This document shows, one piece after another, positions 1-6,424 of a stretch of 12,974 nucleotides of DNA; position 1 is the first letter of the stretch; each line of letters begins with the position of its first letter. Position numbers and translations under genes: made by a program. The notes beneath the pieces were generated by a model that was not told the DNA's origin, made no database searches, and saw only the letters and a list, made by a program, of their open reading frames with translations. Source of the DNA: Spirochaetaceae bacterium (lineage in GTDB: Bacteria; Spirochaetota; Spirochaetia; Treponematales; Breznakiellaceae); assembly GCA_031255655.1 (NCBI GenBank), contig JAIRSB010000162.1, forward strand, positions 1 through 12,974. Reading direction: 5' to 3'.

Positions 1-966
1 TCAAAGAAAAATTACTGGAGTTTTTTCCAAAAGATGTTTCCGTTTATCGGACTGCTTACGATTATCATCGTGTTTTCGATTATATCCGGCCCAAAACTGT
101 GGACTGTGCGTAACTTAAAAACGATTATATCGACGATGATACCGTTGTGCATCGGAGGCATGGGGATGATTTTTGTGGCGGCTCAGGGAAGTACGGATAT
201 GTCGCAAGGTTCTCTGCTGGCGCTTGCCGCCACGCTGGGCGGTCTTATCAGTATGCATCTGGGCTTCTGGGCATTTGTTCCCGGCACTTTGCTTGTCGGA
301 CTGCTAATCGGCATCTTTAACGGCACCATGCTTTCACGGCTCAAAGTCCCGTCGTTGATGGTAACGCTTGCCATGCTGATAGCTTTACGCGCTCTGGTAA
401 TATTTTTCACCACGAGCGGCGAGGAGATCAGGATTGACCCGCGTATTCTTATGCTGAACCGCGAATCGGTAAAATATCCGATATTCATCGCGCTTGTGCT
501 TATAATGTGGTATCTATTCGACTTCACTAAAGCCGGTTTCTTCTCCAAATGTATAGGCGAAAATCAGGTGGTAGGTCAGTTTGCCGGCATACCGGTTAAA
601 ACCTACAAGACTCTGGCGTTCGCTCTGTCCGGCCTGATGGCGGGTTTTGTCGGCATTTTTTCGGTCGGCAGAATCGGCGGTATAGCGCCCACGATGGGTA
701 ACTTTTTTGAATTGCAGGTGATGACGGCTATGTTCGTCGGCGGCGTTCCGGTAACGGGCGGGGCGAGCAGCAAATTCTACAAGGTGCTTGTCGGTTCTCT
801 TATGCTGGCGTTTTTGCAGAACGGCCTTACGATAAGCAGGGTACCCTCCGAAGTATCCGAACTGATACAAGGTCTAATACTGCTGAGTGTGGTGTTCCTC
901 GGTCTGTTGGTGCACGACAAATTCTTGCAGCGACAGACGGCGCTGGCAGCGAAAGAAAGCGAATAA
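1..966 (+). CDS. Sugar ABC transporter permease, RbsC/BPD_transp_2 type (5' end outside window)
   Basis: Inner-membrane permease of a ribose/xylose/galactose-type ABC importer. It would form the channel and pair with a separate ATPase and periplasmic sugar-binding protein, presumably encoded to the left. The protein is highly hydrophobic with about eight to nine membrane segments. The family pattern is clear: an early AAQGSTDMSQGSLLALAA stretch matching the RbsC (T)GGIDLSVGS region, and a late GENQVVGQFAGIPV...ALSGLMAG...FVGGVPVTGG region matching the cytoplasmic coupling loop and following helices. The first ATG is at 34, but the frame is open to base 1 and reads S-K-K-N-Y-W-S-F-F-Q-K before it. 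That looks like the usual cytoplasmic N-terminal tail, so the real start is probably just outside the window. The substrate cannot be told from sequence; the GH3 enzyme downstream suggests a hexose or pentose. Confidence 0.88.
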   Translation, partial: SKKNYWSFFQKMFPFIGLLTIIIVFSIISGPKLWTVRNLKTIISTMIPLCIGGMGMIFVAAQGSTDMSQGSLLALAATLGGLISMHLGFWAFVPGTLLVGLLIGIFNGTMLSRLKVPSLMVTLAMLIALRALVIFFTTSGEEIRIDPRILMLNRESVKYPIFIALVLIMWYLFDFTKAGFFSKCIGENQVVGQFAGIPVKTYKTLAFALSGLMAGFVGIFSVGRIGGIAPTMGNFFELQVMTAMFVGGVPVTGGASSKFYKVLVGSLMLAFLQNGLTISRVPSEVSELIQGLILLSVVFLGLLVHDKFLQRQTALAAKESE

Positions 967-985
967 GCCGCTAACTCCATTTTTA

Positions 986-1028
986 GGTTTGCACCCTCAA
1001 AACGCGGTGCGTTTTGAGGGTGCAAACC
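986..1028. repeat. Perfect 20-bp inverted repeat with 3-base loop
   Basis: Arms 986-1005 and 1009-1028 are exact reverse complements around the loop GGT. The hairpin begins 19 bases after the permease stop codon. No T-run follows on either strand, so it is not a standard intrinsic terminator. It could act as a 3' mRNA-stabilising hairpin, a REP-like element, or a mobile-element end next to the Rpn remnant. Confidence 0.85.
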
Positions 1029-1033
1029 GGTGG

Positions 1034-1049
1034 AACGCTAAAAAGCGTT
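1034..1049. repeat. Short hairpin, 6-bp stem, AAAA loop
   Basis: AACGCT (1034-1039) and AGCGTT (1044-1049) are perfect complements around AAAA. It lies five bases after the 20-bp hairpin and before the Rpn remnant. It shares the ACGC/GCGT core with other intergenic hairpins in this window. Confidence 0.6.
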
Positions 1050-1357
1050 ATTCAAACGTAATTAAAAATACTTGTAATTGTGTGTGATTTGATCATGGAA
1101 AATAAACCGGCACGTCTTAATATGCTCAACGACTATCTGTTCTTGAAAGTGATGGGTGAAAAGTGCGATGAGGAACAATTGTTGAGGTTTCTGAACGCTG
1201 TTCTGCGGCGATCGGGAGAAAACAAGATTGTTTCGGTGGAAATTATCGAAAATAAGGCTTCCATACCGAAAGTGATTGGGGATAAACGTAATGTTCTGGA
1301 TTTACGGGCGGTGTCGGGTGATGGTGTTTTGACTCGGCGAGTCCGCCGGATCTTGTT

Positions 1358-1363
1358 AAGGAG
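1358..1363 (+). promoter_or_regulatory. Strong internal Shine-Dalgarno site in the Rpn remnant
   Basis: AAGGAG at 1358-1363 lies six bases before the ATG at 1370, an ideal spacing. In the family reading frame the same bases encode Lys-Glu of VKEIVMM. It could drive translation of the C-terminal piece alone. Confidence 0.6.
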
Positions 1364-1369
1364 ATAGTT

Positions 1370-1645
1370 ATGATGGACGCGGCGATACGCAAGGCTGAAG
1401 AAAAGCTTTCATTCATAAGCAACGAGAAGGAGGCTACTAACGCTTACCAGATGCGTGAGATGGCTCTGTCCGACTGGACGAGCGGTATAAATTATGCCCG
1501 CCGAGAGGGTAAACAAGCAGGTATACGGGAAGGCATACACGAGCAAACGGGTTTTATAGCTAAAACTATGAAGAAAAGCGGCGAACCGGTAGACAGAATA
1601 ATGAAGTATACCGGTCTCACGAAAAGTCAAATAGCTGAATTGTGA
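1370..1645 (+). CDS. C-terminal fragment of the Rpn protein, possibly translated by itself (RpnS-like)
   Basis: This 91-residue frame keeps the C-terminal part of the Rpn family: MMDAAIRKAEEKLSF, the AYQMREMALSDW segment, a charged helical stretch around GKQAGIREGIHEQ, and a final SGEPVDRIMKYTGLTKSQI that looks like a small helix-turn-helix. AAGGAG precedes the ATG at 1370 with ideal spacing. Established knowledge: E. coli rpn genes carry an internal start that makes a short C-terminal protein (RpnS), which blocks the full-length toxic nuclease. Inference: this remnant may still make such a short protein although its own nuclease is gone. It may equally be an inert leftover of the pseudogene. 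The GH3 start is only 44 bases downstream. Confidence 0.45.
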   Translation: MMDAAIRKAEEKLSFISNEKEATNAYQMREMALSDWTSGINYARREGKQAGIREGIHEQTGFIAKTMKKSGEPVDRIMKYTGLTKSQIAEL

Positions 1646-1689
1646 TATAAACAAAAATTGAAAGCCTTCAACGGCTCAAACGAGGGAAA

Positions 1690-3783
1690 ATGTTCGATAT
1701 AAAAACAAAGGCCAGGGAACTGGTTTCAAAAATGACGCTCGAAGAAAAAGTTTCACAGATGATGCACGGCGCGAAAACGGTCGAGCGGCTCGGTATTCCG
1801 TCCTACAATTGGTGGAACGAGGCATTGCACGGTGTCGCTAGGGCCGGCACAGCGACGGTTTTTCCGCAGGCTATCGCACTTGCCAGCGCATTTGACGAGG
1901 AATTGGCGCGTAAGGTGGCGGACGCGGTATCAACTGAGGGGCGGGCAAAGTATCAAATGCAGCAGTTGGAGGACGACCGCGACATCTATAAGGGCATTAC
2001 GTTTTGGACTCCGAATATCAACATATTCCGCGACCCACGCTGGGGCAGGGGGCAGGAAACTTACGGAGAGGACCCGTACCTTACCTCACGTCTGGGTGTC
2101 GCGTTCATAAAGGGTTTGCAAGGGGACGACAAGGACAGTCTTAAATCCGCCGCCTGCGCGAAGCATTTTGCCGTCCATTCGGGGCCGGAAGACGACCGCC
2201 ACCACTTTAACGCGGTGGTTGACAAGTACGATTTATGGAACACCTACCTTACGGCCTTCGAAGCCGCGGTAAAAGAAGGCGGCGTCGAAGTTGTGATGGG
2301 TGCGTATAACCGCGTGTTCGGGGAGCCCTGCTGCGGCTCGAAATTTCTGCTAAAAGACATTCTGCGGGACAAATGGGGCTTTGACGGACACGTCGTATCG
2401 GACTGCTGGGCAATAAAAGACTTCCATGAAAATCACATGATAACATCATCTCCGCTCGAATCTGTTGTCCTGGCCATACGAAGCGGCTGCGACATAAATT
2501 GCGGCGTTATGTTCAGCCTAGCTGCGGAAGCCGTAGAAAAGGGGCTTTTAACGGCGAACGATATCGATGCGGCGGTAACGCGGCTTATCGTTACAAGAAT
2601 GCGTCTTGGAATACTCGGCGGCGCGCCGGAAAACAAGCAGTATACGGACATCCCTTATGAAAAGGTGGACTGCCCCGAACACCGCGCCCTCAATCTGGAA
2701 GCGGCACAGCGCGGGATAATTCTATTAAAAAACGCCGACATTCTGCCGCTTGACGCGAAAAAACTAAAAACGATAGGAGTAATCGGCCCCAACGCAGACA
2801 ACCGCCGCGCTCTTGACGGTAACTATCAGGGAACACCGAGCCGCCGTGTTACCGTTCTGGAGGGTATTCGCCAAATCGCCGAGTCGTCCGGTTTAAGAGT
2901 GCTATTCTCAGAAGGCTGCGATATGCTCAAAGACCACAAGGAAAGTTTAGCGCAAAACGATGACAGGCTGTCCGAAGCGCGCGCCGTTGCCAAACATAGC
3001 GACGCGCTCGTGCTCGTGCTTGGGCTGGACGGCTCGGTTGAGGGCGAGGAGAACGACCAGTACTCAGAGAGCGAAGCAGGCGACAAACCAAACATAGAAC
3101 TGCCTGGTAGACAGGAAGAACTACTTAAAAATGTAATAAACGCGGCGGGAGATAAGCCTGTGATAGTGATAATCATCTCCGGCAGCGCCATCGTAAGTGA
3201 ATGGGCGGACAATCATGCTAGCGCGGTGATACAGGCTTTTTATCCGGGTGCCTTGGGAGGACAAGCTGTCGCGGAGGCAATTTTCGGCGCGTTCAGCCCG
3301 TCGGGAAAACTTCCGGTAACTTTCTATCGCGGCACAAAAGAACTGCCGGATTTCAGCGATTACAGCATGGAAAACCGCAGTTACCGCTATTTCAAGGGCG
3401 AACCGCTCTATCCATTCGGCTTCGGGCTTTCCTACGCGGCCTTTGAGTTATGCGGCGTAACGGCGGATAGAAACAGTGCCACGGCGCAGGTAAAAAACAC
3501 GAGTAGTATCGACGCACGCGAAACTTTGCAGGTTTATGTTTCAACTCCCGGCACAAAGGAAATACACTCACTCTGCGGAATGAAGCCGATATTTCTTCGC
3601 GCCGGTGAAGAAAGCGAGTTTGTAATCCCGTTGAACAAGAACGCTTTTTCGCGTTATGACGACGACGGCAATATGCGCGAAATACACGGTGAACACAGAC
3701 TCAGCGTCGGCTTTACCCAGCCGGATGCCAGAAGCGTAAAACTGTATGGCATAAAGCCGCTGGAATTGACGCTCACAACATAA
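1690..3783 (+). CDS. Glycoside hydrolase family 3 beta-glucosidase/beta-xylosidase, cytoplasmic
   Basis: A 697-residue GH3 enzyme that should release terminal beta-linked glucose or xylose from short oligosaccharides by a retaining mechanism. The N-terminal barrel spans about residues 15-310 and carries NWWNEALHGVA (40-50), PRWGRGQETYGEDP (about 116-129), KHF (158-160) and VVSDCWAIKDFHENH, in which Asp238 is the expected nucleophile. The second alpha/beta domain spans about 340-570; a Glu among residues 451-454 (VEGEEND) is the likely acid/base. A C-terminal FN3-like domain follows at about 590-690. Length and domain order are complete. No signal peptide is seen, so it should act in the cytoplasm on sugars imported by a transporter such as the permease upstream. 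The ATG at 1690 is preceded by GAGGG at 1682-1686, close but usable. Glucosidase and xylosidase cannot be separated by eye. Confidence 0.93.
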   Translation: MFDIKTKARELVSKMTLEEKVSQMMHGAKTVERLGIPSYNWWNEALHGVARAGTATVFPQAIALASAFDEELARKVADAVSTEGRAKYQMQQLEDDRDIYKGITFWTPNINIFRDPRWGRGQETYGEDPYLTSRLGVAFIKGLQGDDKDSLKSAACAKHFAVHSGPEDDRHHFNAVVDKYDLWNTYLTAFEAAVKEGGVEVVMGAYNRVFGEPCCGSKFLLKDILRDKWGFDGHVVSDCWAIKDFHENHMITSSPLESVVLAIRSGCDINCGVMFSLAAEAVEKGLLTANDIDAAVTRLIVTRMRLGILGGAPENKQYTDIPYEKVDCPEHRALNLEAAQRGIILLKNADILPLDAKKLKTIGVIGPNADNRRALDGNYQGTPSRRVTVLEGIRQIAESSGLRVLFSEGCDMLKDHKESLAQNDDRLSEARAVAKHSDALVLVLGLDGSVEGEENDQYSESEAGDKPNIELPGRQEELLKNVINAAGDKPVIVIIISGSAIVSEWADNHASAVIQAFYPGALGGQAVAEAIFGAFSPSGKLPVTFYRGTKELPDFSDYSMENRSYRYFKGEPLYPFGFGLSYAAFELCGVTADRNSATAQVKNTSSIDARETLQVYVSTPGTKEIHSLCGMKPIFLRAGEESEFVIPLNKNAFSRYDDDGNMREIHGEHRLSVGFTQPDARSVKLYGIKPLELTLTT

Positions 3784-3801
3784 TCTGCCGGTGAATCATT
3801 G

Positions 3802-3845
3802 GACTTGTTCGACAATTCGCTTAGTTGTCTCTCAAGTCATTTTTT
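3802..3845 (+). terminator. Intrinsic terminator of the GH3 gene (repeat copy 1)
   Basis: Outer stem GACTTG (3802-3807)/CAAGTC (3833-3838), a symmetrical 3x3 internal loop, inner stem GACAAT (3811-3816)/GTTGTC (3824-3829) with one wobble pair, and a 7-base loop. The hairpin is followed by A and six T (3840-3845). It begins 18 bases after the GH3 stop, as expected of a rho-independent terminator. Confidence 0.7.
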
Positions 3846-3877
3846 AATGATTGCTGTTTAGAAACTTCAATTTCTAA
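3802..3877 (+). repeat. 76-base direct repeat, copy 1
   Basis: It matches 4135-4210 at 66 of 76 positions by hand alignment, without gaps. Two parts are present: the terminator hairpin with T-run, and a second hairpin TTAGAAA (3858-3864)/TTTCTAA (3871-3877). Of the differences, several are transitions, and the one in the inner stem swaps G:C for G:T and keeps pairing. Confidence 0.85.
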
Positions 3878-4059
3878 TATGCTATGAACAAAGAGCGGCG
3901 CGGCGGAGTAAACAGAGAACGTATAAGCTGCGATTTCTAAGGTGGATATGGCATTTTCCTAAAGACGCGGAATGATACTGTCGATAATCAGGTTAGAAAA
4001 TCAGCCTCATCGCCTCCCAAAGAACGGACTGTCTTGCAGGCATTATTATTCACCGGAGC

Positions 4060-4105
4060 CGCGTTTCACGCGAGTTCCTGAAGTCCGGCGCGTTTTACGC
4101 GCCGG
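4060..4105. repeat. Tandem GC-rich hairpins with a shared 12-base core
   Basis: The first hairpin is CGCG (4060-4063)/CGCG (4069-4072) with loop TTTCA. The second is CCGGCGCG (4085-4092)/CGCGCCGG (4098-4105) with loop TTTTA. The cores GCGTTTCACGCG (4061-4072) and GCGTTTTACGCG (4090-4101) differ at one base and are 29 bases apart. Neither has a T-run behind it. Confidence 0.6.
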
Positions 4106-4134
4106 CACCCCCGCTATGGATGAAAAAATTATTT

Positions 4135-4178
4135 GACTTGTTCGACAACTCGCTTAGTTGTCTCCCAAGTCATTTTTT
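4135..4178 (+). terminator. Terminator-like hairpin with T-run (repeat copy 2)
   Basis: Outer stem GACTTG (4135-4140)/CAAGTC (4166-4171), inner stem GACAAC (4144-4149)/GTTGTC (4157-4162) fully paired, same 7-base loop as copy 1, then A and six T (4173-4178). No gene lies directly upstream for it to end, so it is either a backup for read-through or the end of an unrecognised transcript from 3878-4134. Confidence 0.6.
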
Positions 4179-4210
4179 AGCGGCTGTTGTTTAGAAACTG
4201 AAGTTTCTAA
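4135..4210 (+). repeat. 76-base direct repeat, copy 2
   Basis: Same element as 3802-3877, about 87% identical. Its second hairpin is better paired than in copy 1: TTAGAAACT (4191-4199)/AGTTTCTAA (4202-4210) gives nine pairs around two bases. It ends 107 bases before the surface-repeat gene. Confidence 0.85.
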
Positions 4211-4317
4211 CAACTCTATTTAACTATGGGCGTTATACAGTTTTTCGCCGGATCTAAGCGTTTGTTATAAGATTTAGCTTGCATAAATGATGGCAACCCG
4301 CTTCTGAGGACTAGACA

Positions 4318-5559
4318 ATGATGCTGAAAAACAAATTTTTTAGGCAGGGGGGGGGGGGGGTATTAATATGTGTTTTTTCATTCTGCTTCCAGACGCAGGT
4401 AGTTTTTTCCGATGAAACATTATATACCGGAATCATTAATTTACTGCCGGACAGCTTCATATTGCCCGCCTTGGGAGTCATAAATATAATTTACGGCGAT
4501 TATTATTCCGCGGAACTGGGCGGACTAAACGTTGTGGAATCATCGCTGTCCGGGGCGCAAGTCGGCGGAATAAATATCATCGGCAGCGATATGACCGGTT
4601 TACAGTTTGGGCTCTTTCTAAACTCAAACAGAGGGGACATGAAAGGCGCCCAAATTGGAATCGTCAATCTTAACGATATGAACACGAACGGCTTTCAAAG
4701 CGGTCTGCTTAACGTCTCCGGCGAAGATTTTGTAGGTGTTCAGGCGGGAGCGTTCAATTACACCGGCGGTGATTACGCGCAAGGCAATCAGACTGGATTG
4801 ATCAGCGTAAACATGGGGCTTTTTACCGGAGCGCAGACGGGCGGCATAAACGTTTCGGCCAAAGGTCTGGAAATCTCGCAAGTCGGCGGTATAAACTACG
4901 CTGGAGATTCTGTCGAGGGTTCGCAGTCGGGCATTATAAACATCGTTACGGGAACCTTGACAGGATTACAGATCGGATTATTCAATTACGCCGAATCGCT
5001 GGATGATGACGGCTTCCAAATGGGACTCTTGTCTGTTGTCCGTGACGGTGGATACTTCGCATTCGAAACCGCTTATTCAAATTTAACATCAATGTCATTC
5101 AGAATGATGAGCGGGGCCAGAAAACTTTATTCGATTTTGTCCGCCGAAATAAATATAAAACAATTTCCACCGACATTAACGGGAATAGAATTTATCTCTG
5201 TTTCATTCGGGATGGGCACAATACTTAATTTGGGATATAACAAATACTTAATTTTGGAAGCCGCTATTTCATTGCCAATAACCTCGATAATCTCGCTGTT
5301 GCCAATGTCTTTGCCAAGCACGGTGCCGGTGCCCGAAGCGCGGATGTCGGAATTTTCGTTCTCAATAACCGCACTTCCGAAACTAGGGATTTCTTTCTCG
5401 GAAGATACGTCTTCACTTAGCGCAGGTCCAGTTTTCACATTTGATTACAAGCCGGAATATATGCCCGACACTATAAATATCGCTGAAACGATGATAAATA
5501 GAGATTGGCGGCTTACTTTCGGCTTCGAAATCGCTCTTCGCATAGAATTAACGCATTAA
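4318..5559 (+). CDS. Exported surface-repeat protein, LA_2272 type, with poly-G in the signal-peptide region
   Basis: A 413-residue protein of unknown function. A positively charged start (MMLKNKFFRQ) and a hydrophobic stretch (about residues 15-31) suggest a Sec signal peptide; no clear lipobox is seen. Residues about 79-239 carry some eleven units of the form G-x-Q-x-G-x-x-N spaced roughly 14-20 residues apart (GAQVGGIN, GAQIGIVN, GFQSGLLN, GVQAGAFN, GSQSGIIN, GLQIGLFN and others). This is typical of LA_2272-type surface repeats and likely folds as a beta solenoid. Residues about 250-413 alternate hydrophobic and polar residues and may be a beta barrel or sheet, which is inference. GAGGA at 4306-4310, seven bases before the ATG at 4318, supports the start; ATG 4321 is an alternative. 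A run of 14 G falls in codons 10-15. As read, the gene is in frame; one base less or more stops it early. The downstream neighbour is convergent, so the gene is probably transcribed alone. Confidence 0.82.
   Translation: MMLKNKFFRQGGGGVLICVFSFCFQTQVVFSDETLYTGIINLLPDSFILPALGVINIIYGDYYSAELGGLNVVESSLSGAQVGGINIIGSDMTGLQFGLFLNSNRGDMKGAQIGIVNLNDMNTNGFQSGLLNVSGEDFVGVQAGAFNYTGGDYAQGNQTGLISVNMGLFTGAQTGGINVSAKGLEISQVGGINYAGDSVEGSQSGIINIVTGTLTGLQIGLFNYAESLDDDGFQMGLLSVVRDGGYFAFETAYSNLTSMSFRMMSGARKLYSILSAEINIKQFPPTLTGIEFISVSFGMGTILNLGYNKYLILEAAISLPITSIISLLPMSLPSTVPVPEARMSEFSFSITALPKLGISFSEDTSSLSAGPVFTFDYKPEYMPDTINIAETMINRDWRLTFGFEIALRIELTH
4347..4360 (+). repeat. Homopolymer of 14 G inside the coding start: candidate phase-variation tract
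   Basis: Fourteen consecutive G span the last base of Gln10, four Gly codons (11-14) and the first base of Val15. With 13 G the frame hits TAA at 4364-4366; with 15 G it hits TGA at 4413-4415 (numbering as here). Only lengths of 14 plus or minus multiples of three express the full protein. Poly-G tracts are known to vary in length by slippage and to switch surface genes in Treponema. Homopolymer miscounting in sequencing must be kept in mind. Confidence 0.85.
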
Positions 5560-5588
5560 ATCATTGCGATAGAACAAAAAGCTGCGGC

Positions 5589-6407
5589 TCACAAACTGGA
5601 GCTTTGCCACACAAGACTATTTTCCATCCCCTCAATCGTTTTTATCAACGAAAGCCAGTAGTTCGCCTCTGCCTGCGAAGAATACGGTCCCACGCGCACA
5701 CGGTAAAAAGTCTTACCGCCCACAACTCCATTCATAACAACCGAAGTAATACCCTTGCTTTCCAAAAATTTTTTAGCACTATCGGCATACGACTTCTTGG
5801 AATAAGAGTTAGTCTGAACCCACCATGCCGGCCTTGTTGACGGAGCCTTTTCCGTCCTTGTTCCAACGGACGGAGCTGCCGCAACGGTTTTCTGTGTATT
5901 TGTCGTAGTTGGAGACGGAGTTTCCGGCTTAACAGCAACAACTGAAGCTGTTTTCGTACTAACACTTACATCCGCCGGATCGGAACTTTGCTGGGACGGC
6001 GGAGGCGTAACTGTAATAATATTTTCGCTCGGACTCGGTATGGTAATGATAGTCCGTGTATTGCCGTCGCTCAGCCTCTCGACACGCACAGCGTTTTCAG
6101 CGTTATCGCCGTTTATGTATATCACATTTTCCAATGTACGCTGCTCACCGGCAGCCAAAGTTTTATTATCTTCGCCCTCAACAGACAACGTTCCCGTTCC
6201 CGTCTCCGTAAAAACCGGCGCGGGAGGAACTATAACAGGCGGAGCGCCGACCGAGACGCGCGGTTCGCCCGGCATTACCGGAACAATTTCACTCTTCGTT
6301 ACAGACGGATAATTACGCGGAGAAAAAACAAGTATTGACGCGCCGATTACTATAACCAAAAATAATCCCACAGACACGGATACAAGCAATAATTTCTTTT
6401 TTTCCAT
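5589..6407 (-). CDS. Membrane-anchored SPOR-domain protein
   Basis: A 272-residue protein with a short basic tail (MEKKK), one membrane helix at about residues 6-28, a long Pro/Ser/Thr/Val-rich linker, and a C-terminal SPOR domain from about residue 193 to the end (AWWVQTNSYS...GGKTFYRVRVGPYSSQAEA). SPOR domains bind glycan strands lacking stem peptides, usually at the division site, so the protein probably sits in the inner membrane and reaches the peptidoglycan, as FtsN or DedD do. The start at 6407 is chosen over an in-frame start at 6434 because a GGGGGAG ribosome site lies five bases before it and because the longer form would overlap coaE. It follows coaE by 17 bases and is likely the last gene of the minus-strand operon. 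Its SPOR domain resembles that of the 933-residue protein two genes upstream. Confidence 0.85.
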   Translation of the reverse strand: MEKKKLLLVSVSVGLFLVIVIGASILVFSPRNYPSVTKSEIVPVMPGEPRVSVGAPPVIVPPAPVFTETGTGTLSVEGEDNKTLAAGEQRTLENVIYINGDNAENAVRVERLSDGNTRTIITIPSPSENIITVTPPPSQQSSDPADVSVSTKTASVVAVKPETPSPTTTNTQKTVAAAPSVGTRTEKAPSTRPAWWVQTNSYSKKSYADSAKKFLESKGITSVVMNGVVGGKTFYRVRVGPYSSQAEANYWLSLIKTIEGMENSLVWQSSSL

Positions 6408-6424
6408 AAGCACTCCCCCTCGAC

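Larger units (their letters stand above)
1095..1645 (+). pseudogene. Rpn-family PD-(D/E)XK nuclease/putative transposase remnant, internally deleted
   Basis: The first part (ATG 1095) reads MENKPARLNMLNDYLFLKVMG and continues to VIGDKRNVLDLRAVSGDG, the typical N-terminus of Rpn/PDDEXK_2 proteins, including the catalytic-type Asp in LDLRA. The frame then turns into nonsense and stops at 1367. A second frame, recognisable from about 1331 as DSASPPDLVKEIVMMDAAI and open to the stop at 1645, is the C-terminal part of the same family. What is missing between them is the centre of the nuclease, including the E-x-Q motif that normally follows the DG segment. Intact members are usually near 280-300 residues, while the two pieces here total about 180. 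This fits an internal deletion of over 100 codons with a frame change near 1322-1335. Nuclease activity should be lost. No good ribosome site was seen before 1095. Confidence 0.8.
3784..4317. other. 534-base gene-free region with duplicated terminator element and hairpins
   Basis: No convincing gene is present. The region holds two diverged 76-base repeats (3802-3877 and 4135-4210), each starting with a terminator-like hairpin, and between them 257 bases with two GC-rich hairpins at 4060-4105. The only small ATG frame noted (3884, 18 codons) has no ribosome site. Upstream of 4318, a TTATAA at 4265-4270 is a weak -10 candidate without a good -35. GAGGA at 4306-4310 is the ribosome site of the next gene. 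An untranslated RNA ending at the second terminator is possible but not shown. Confidence 0.6.

Noticed and set aside
34..966. ATG at 34 as the true start of the permease
   Set aside because: The frame is open to base 1 with a sensible cytoplasmic tail, so the gene most likely begins outside the window.
986..1028. 20-bp hairpin as an ordinary intrinsic terminator
   Set aside because: No T-run follows on either strand, so it was reported as a repeat of unknown role.
887..1087. Plus-strand 66-codon frame running through the 20-bp hairpin
   Set aside because: It overlaps the permease end in another frame and codes for the hairpin itself; no ribosome site or recognisable protein.
2826..3212. 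128-codon minus-strand frame inside the GH3 gene
   Set aside because: Ser/Pro-rich antisense shadow of a clearly conserved gene.
3884..3940. Small 18-codon frame between the two 76-base repeats
   Set aside because: No ribosome site, very short, and unlike anything known to me.
4347..4360. Poly-G run as a pure sequencing artefact
   Set aside because: It cannot be excluded, but the run is long, lies where a switch would work, and the length given keeps the frame; kept as a finding with this caveat.
5505..5840. Plus-strand frame across the end of the repeat gene and the SPOR gene
   Set aside because: It runs antisense through a clear SPOR domain and has no recognisable protein features.
5988..6338. 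Plus-strand frames within the SPOR linker
   Set aside because: Arg-rich shadow of a Pro/Thr-rich coding strand.
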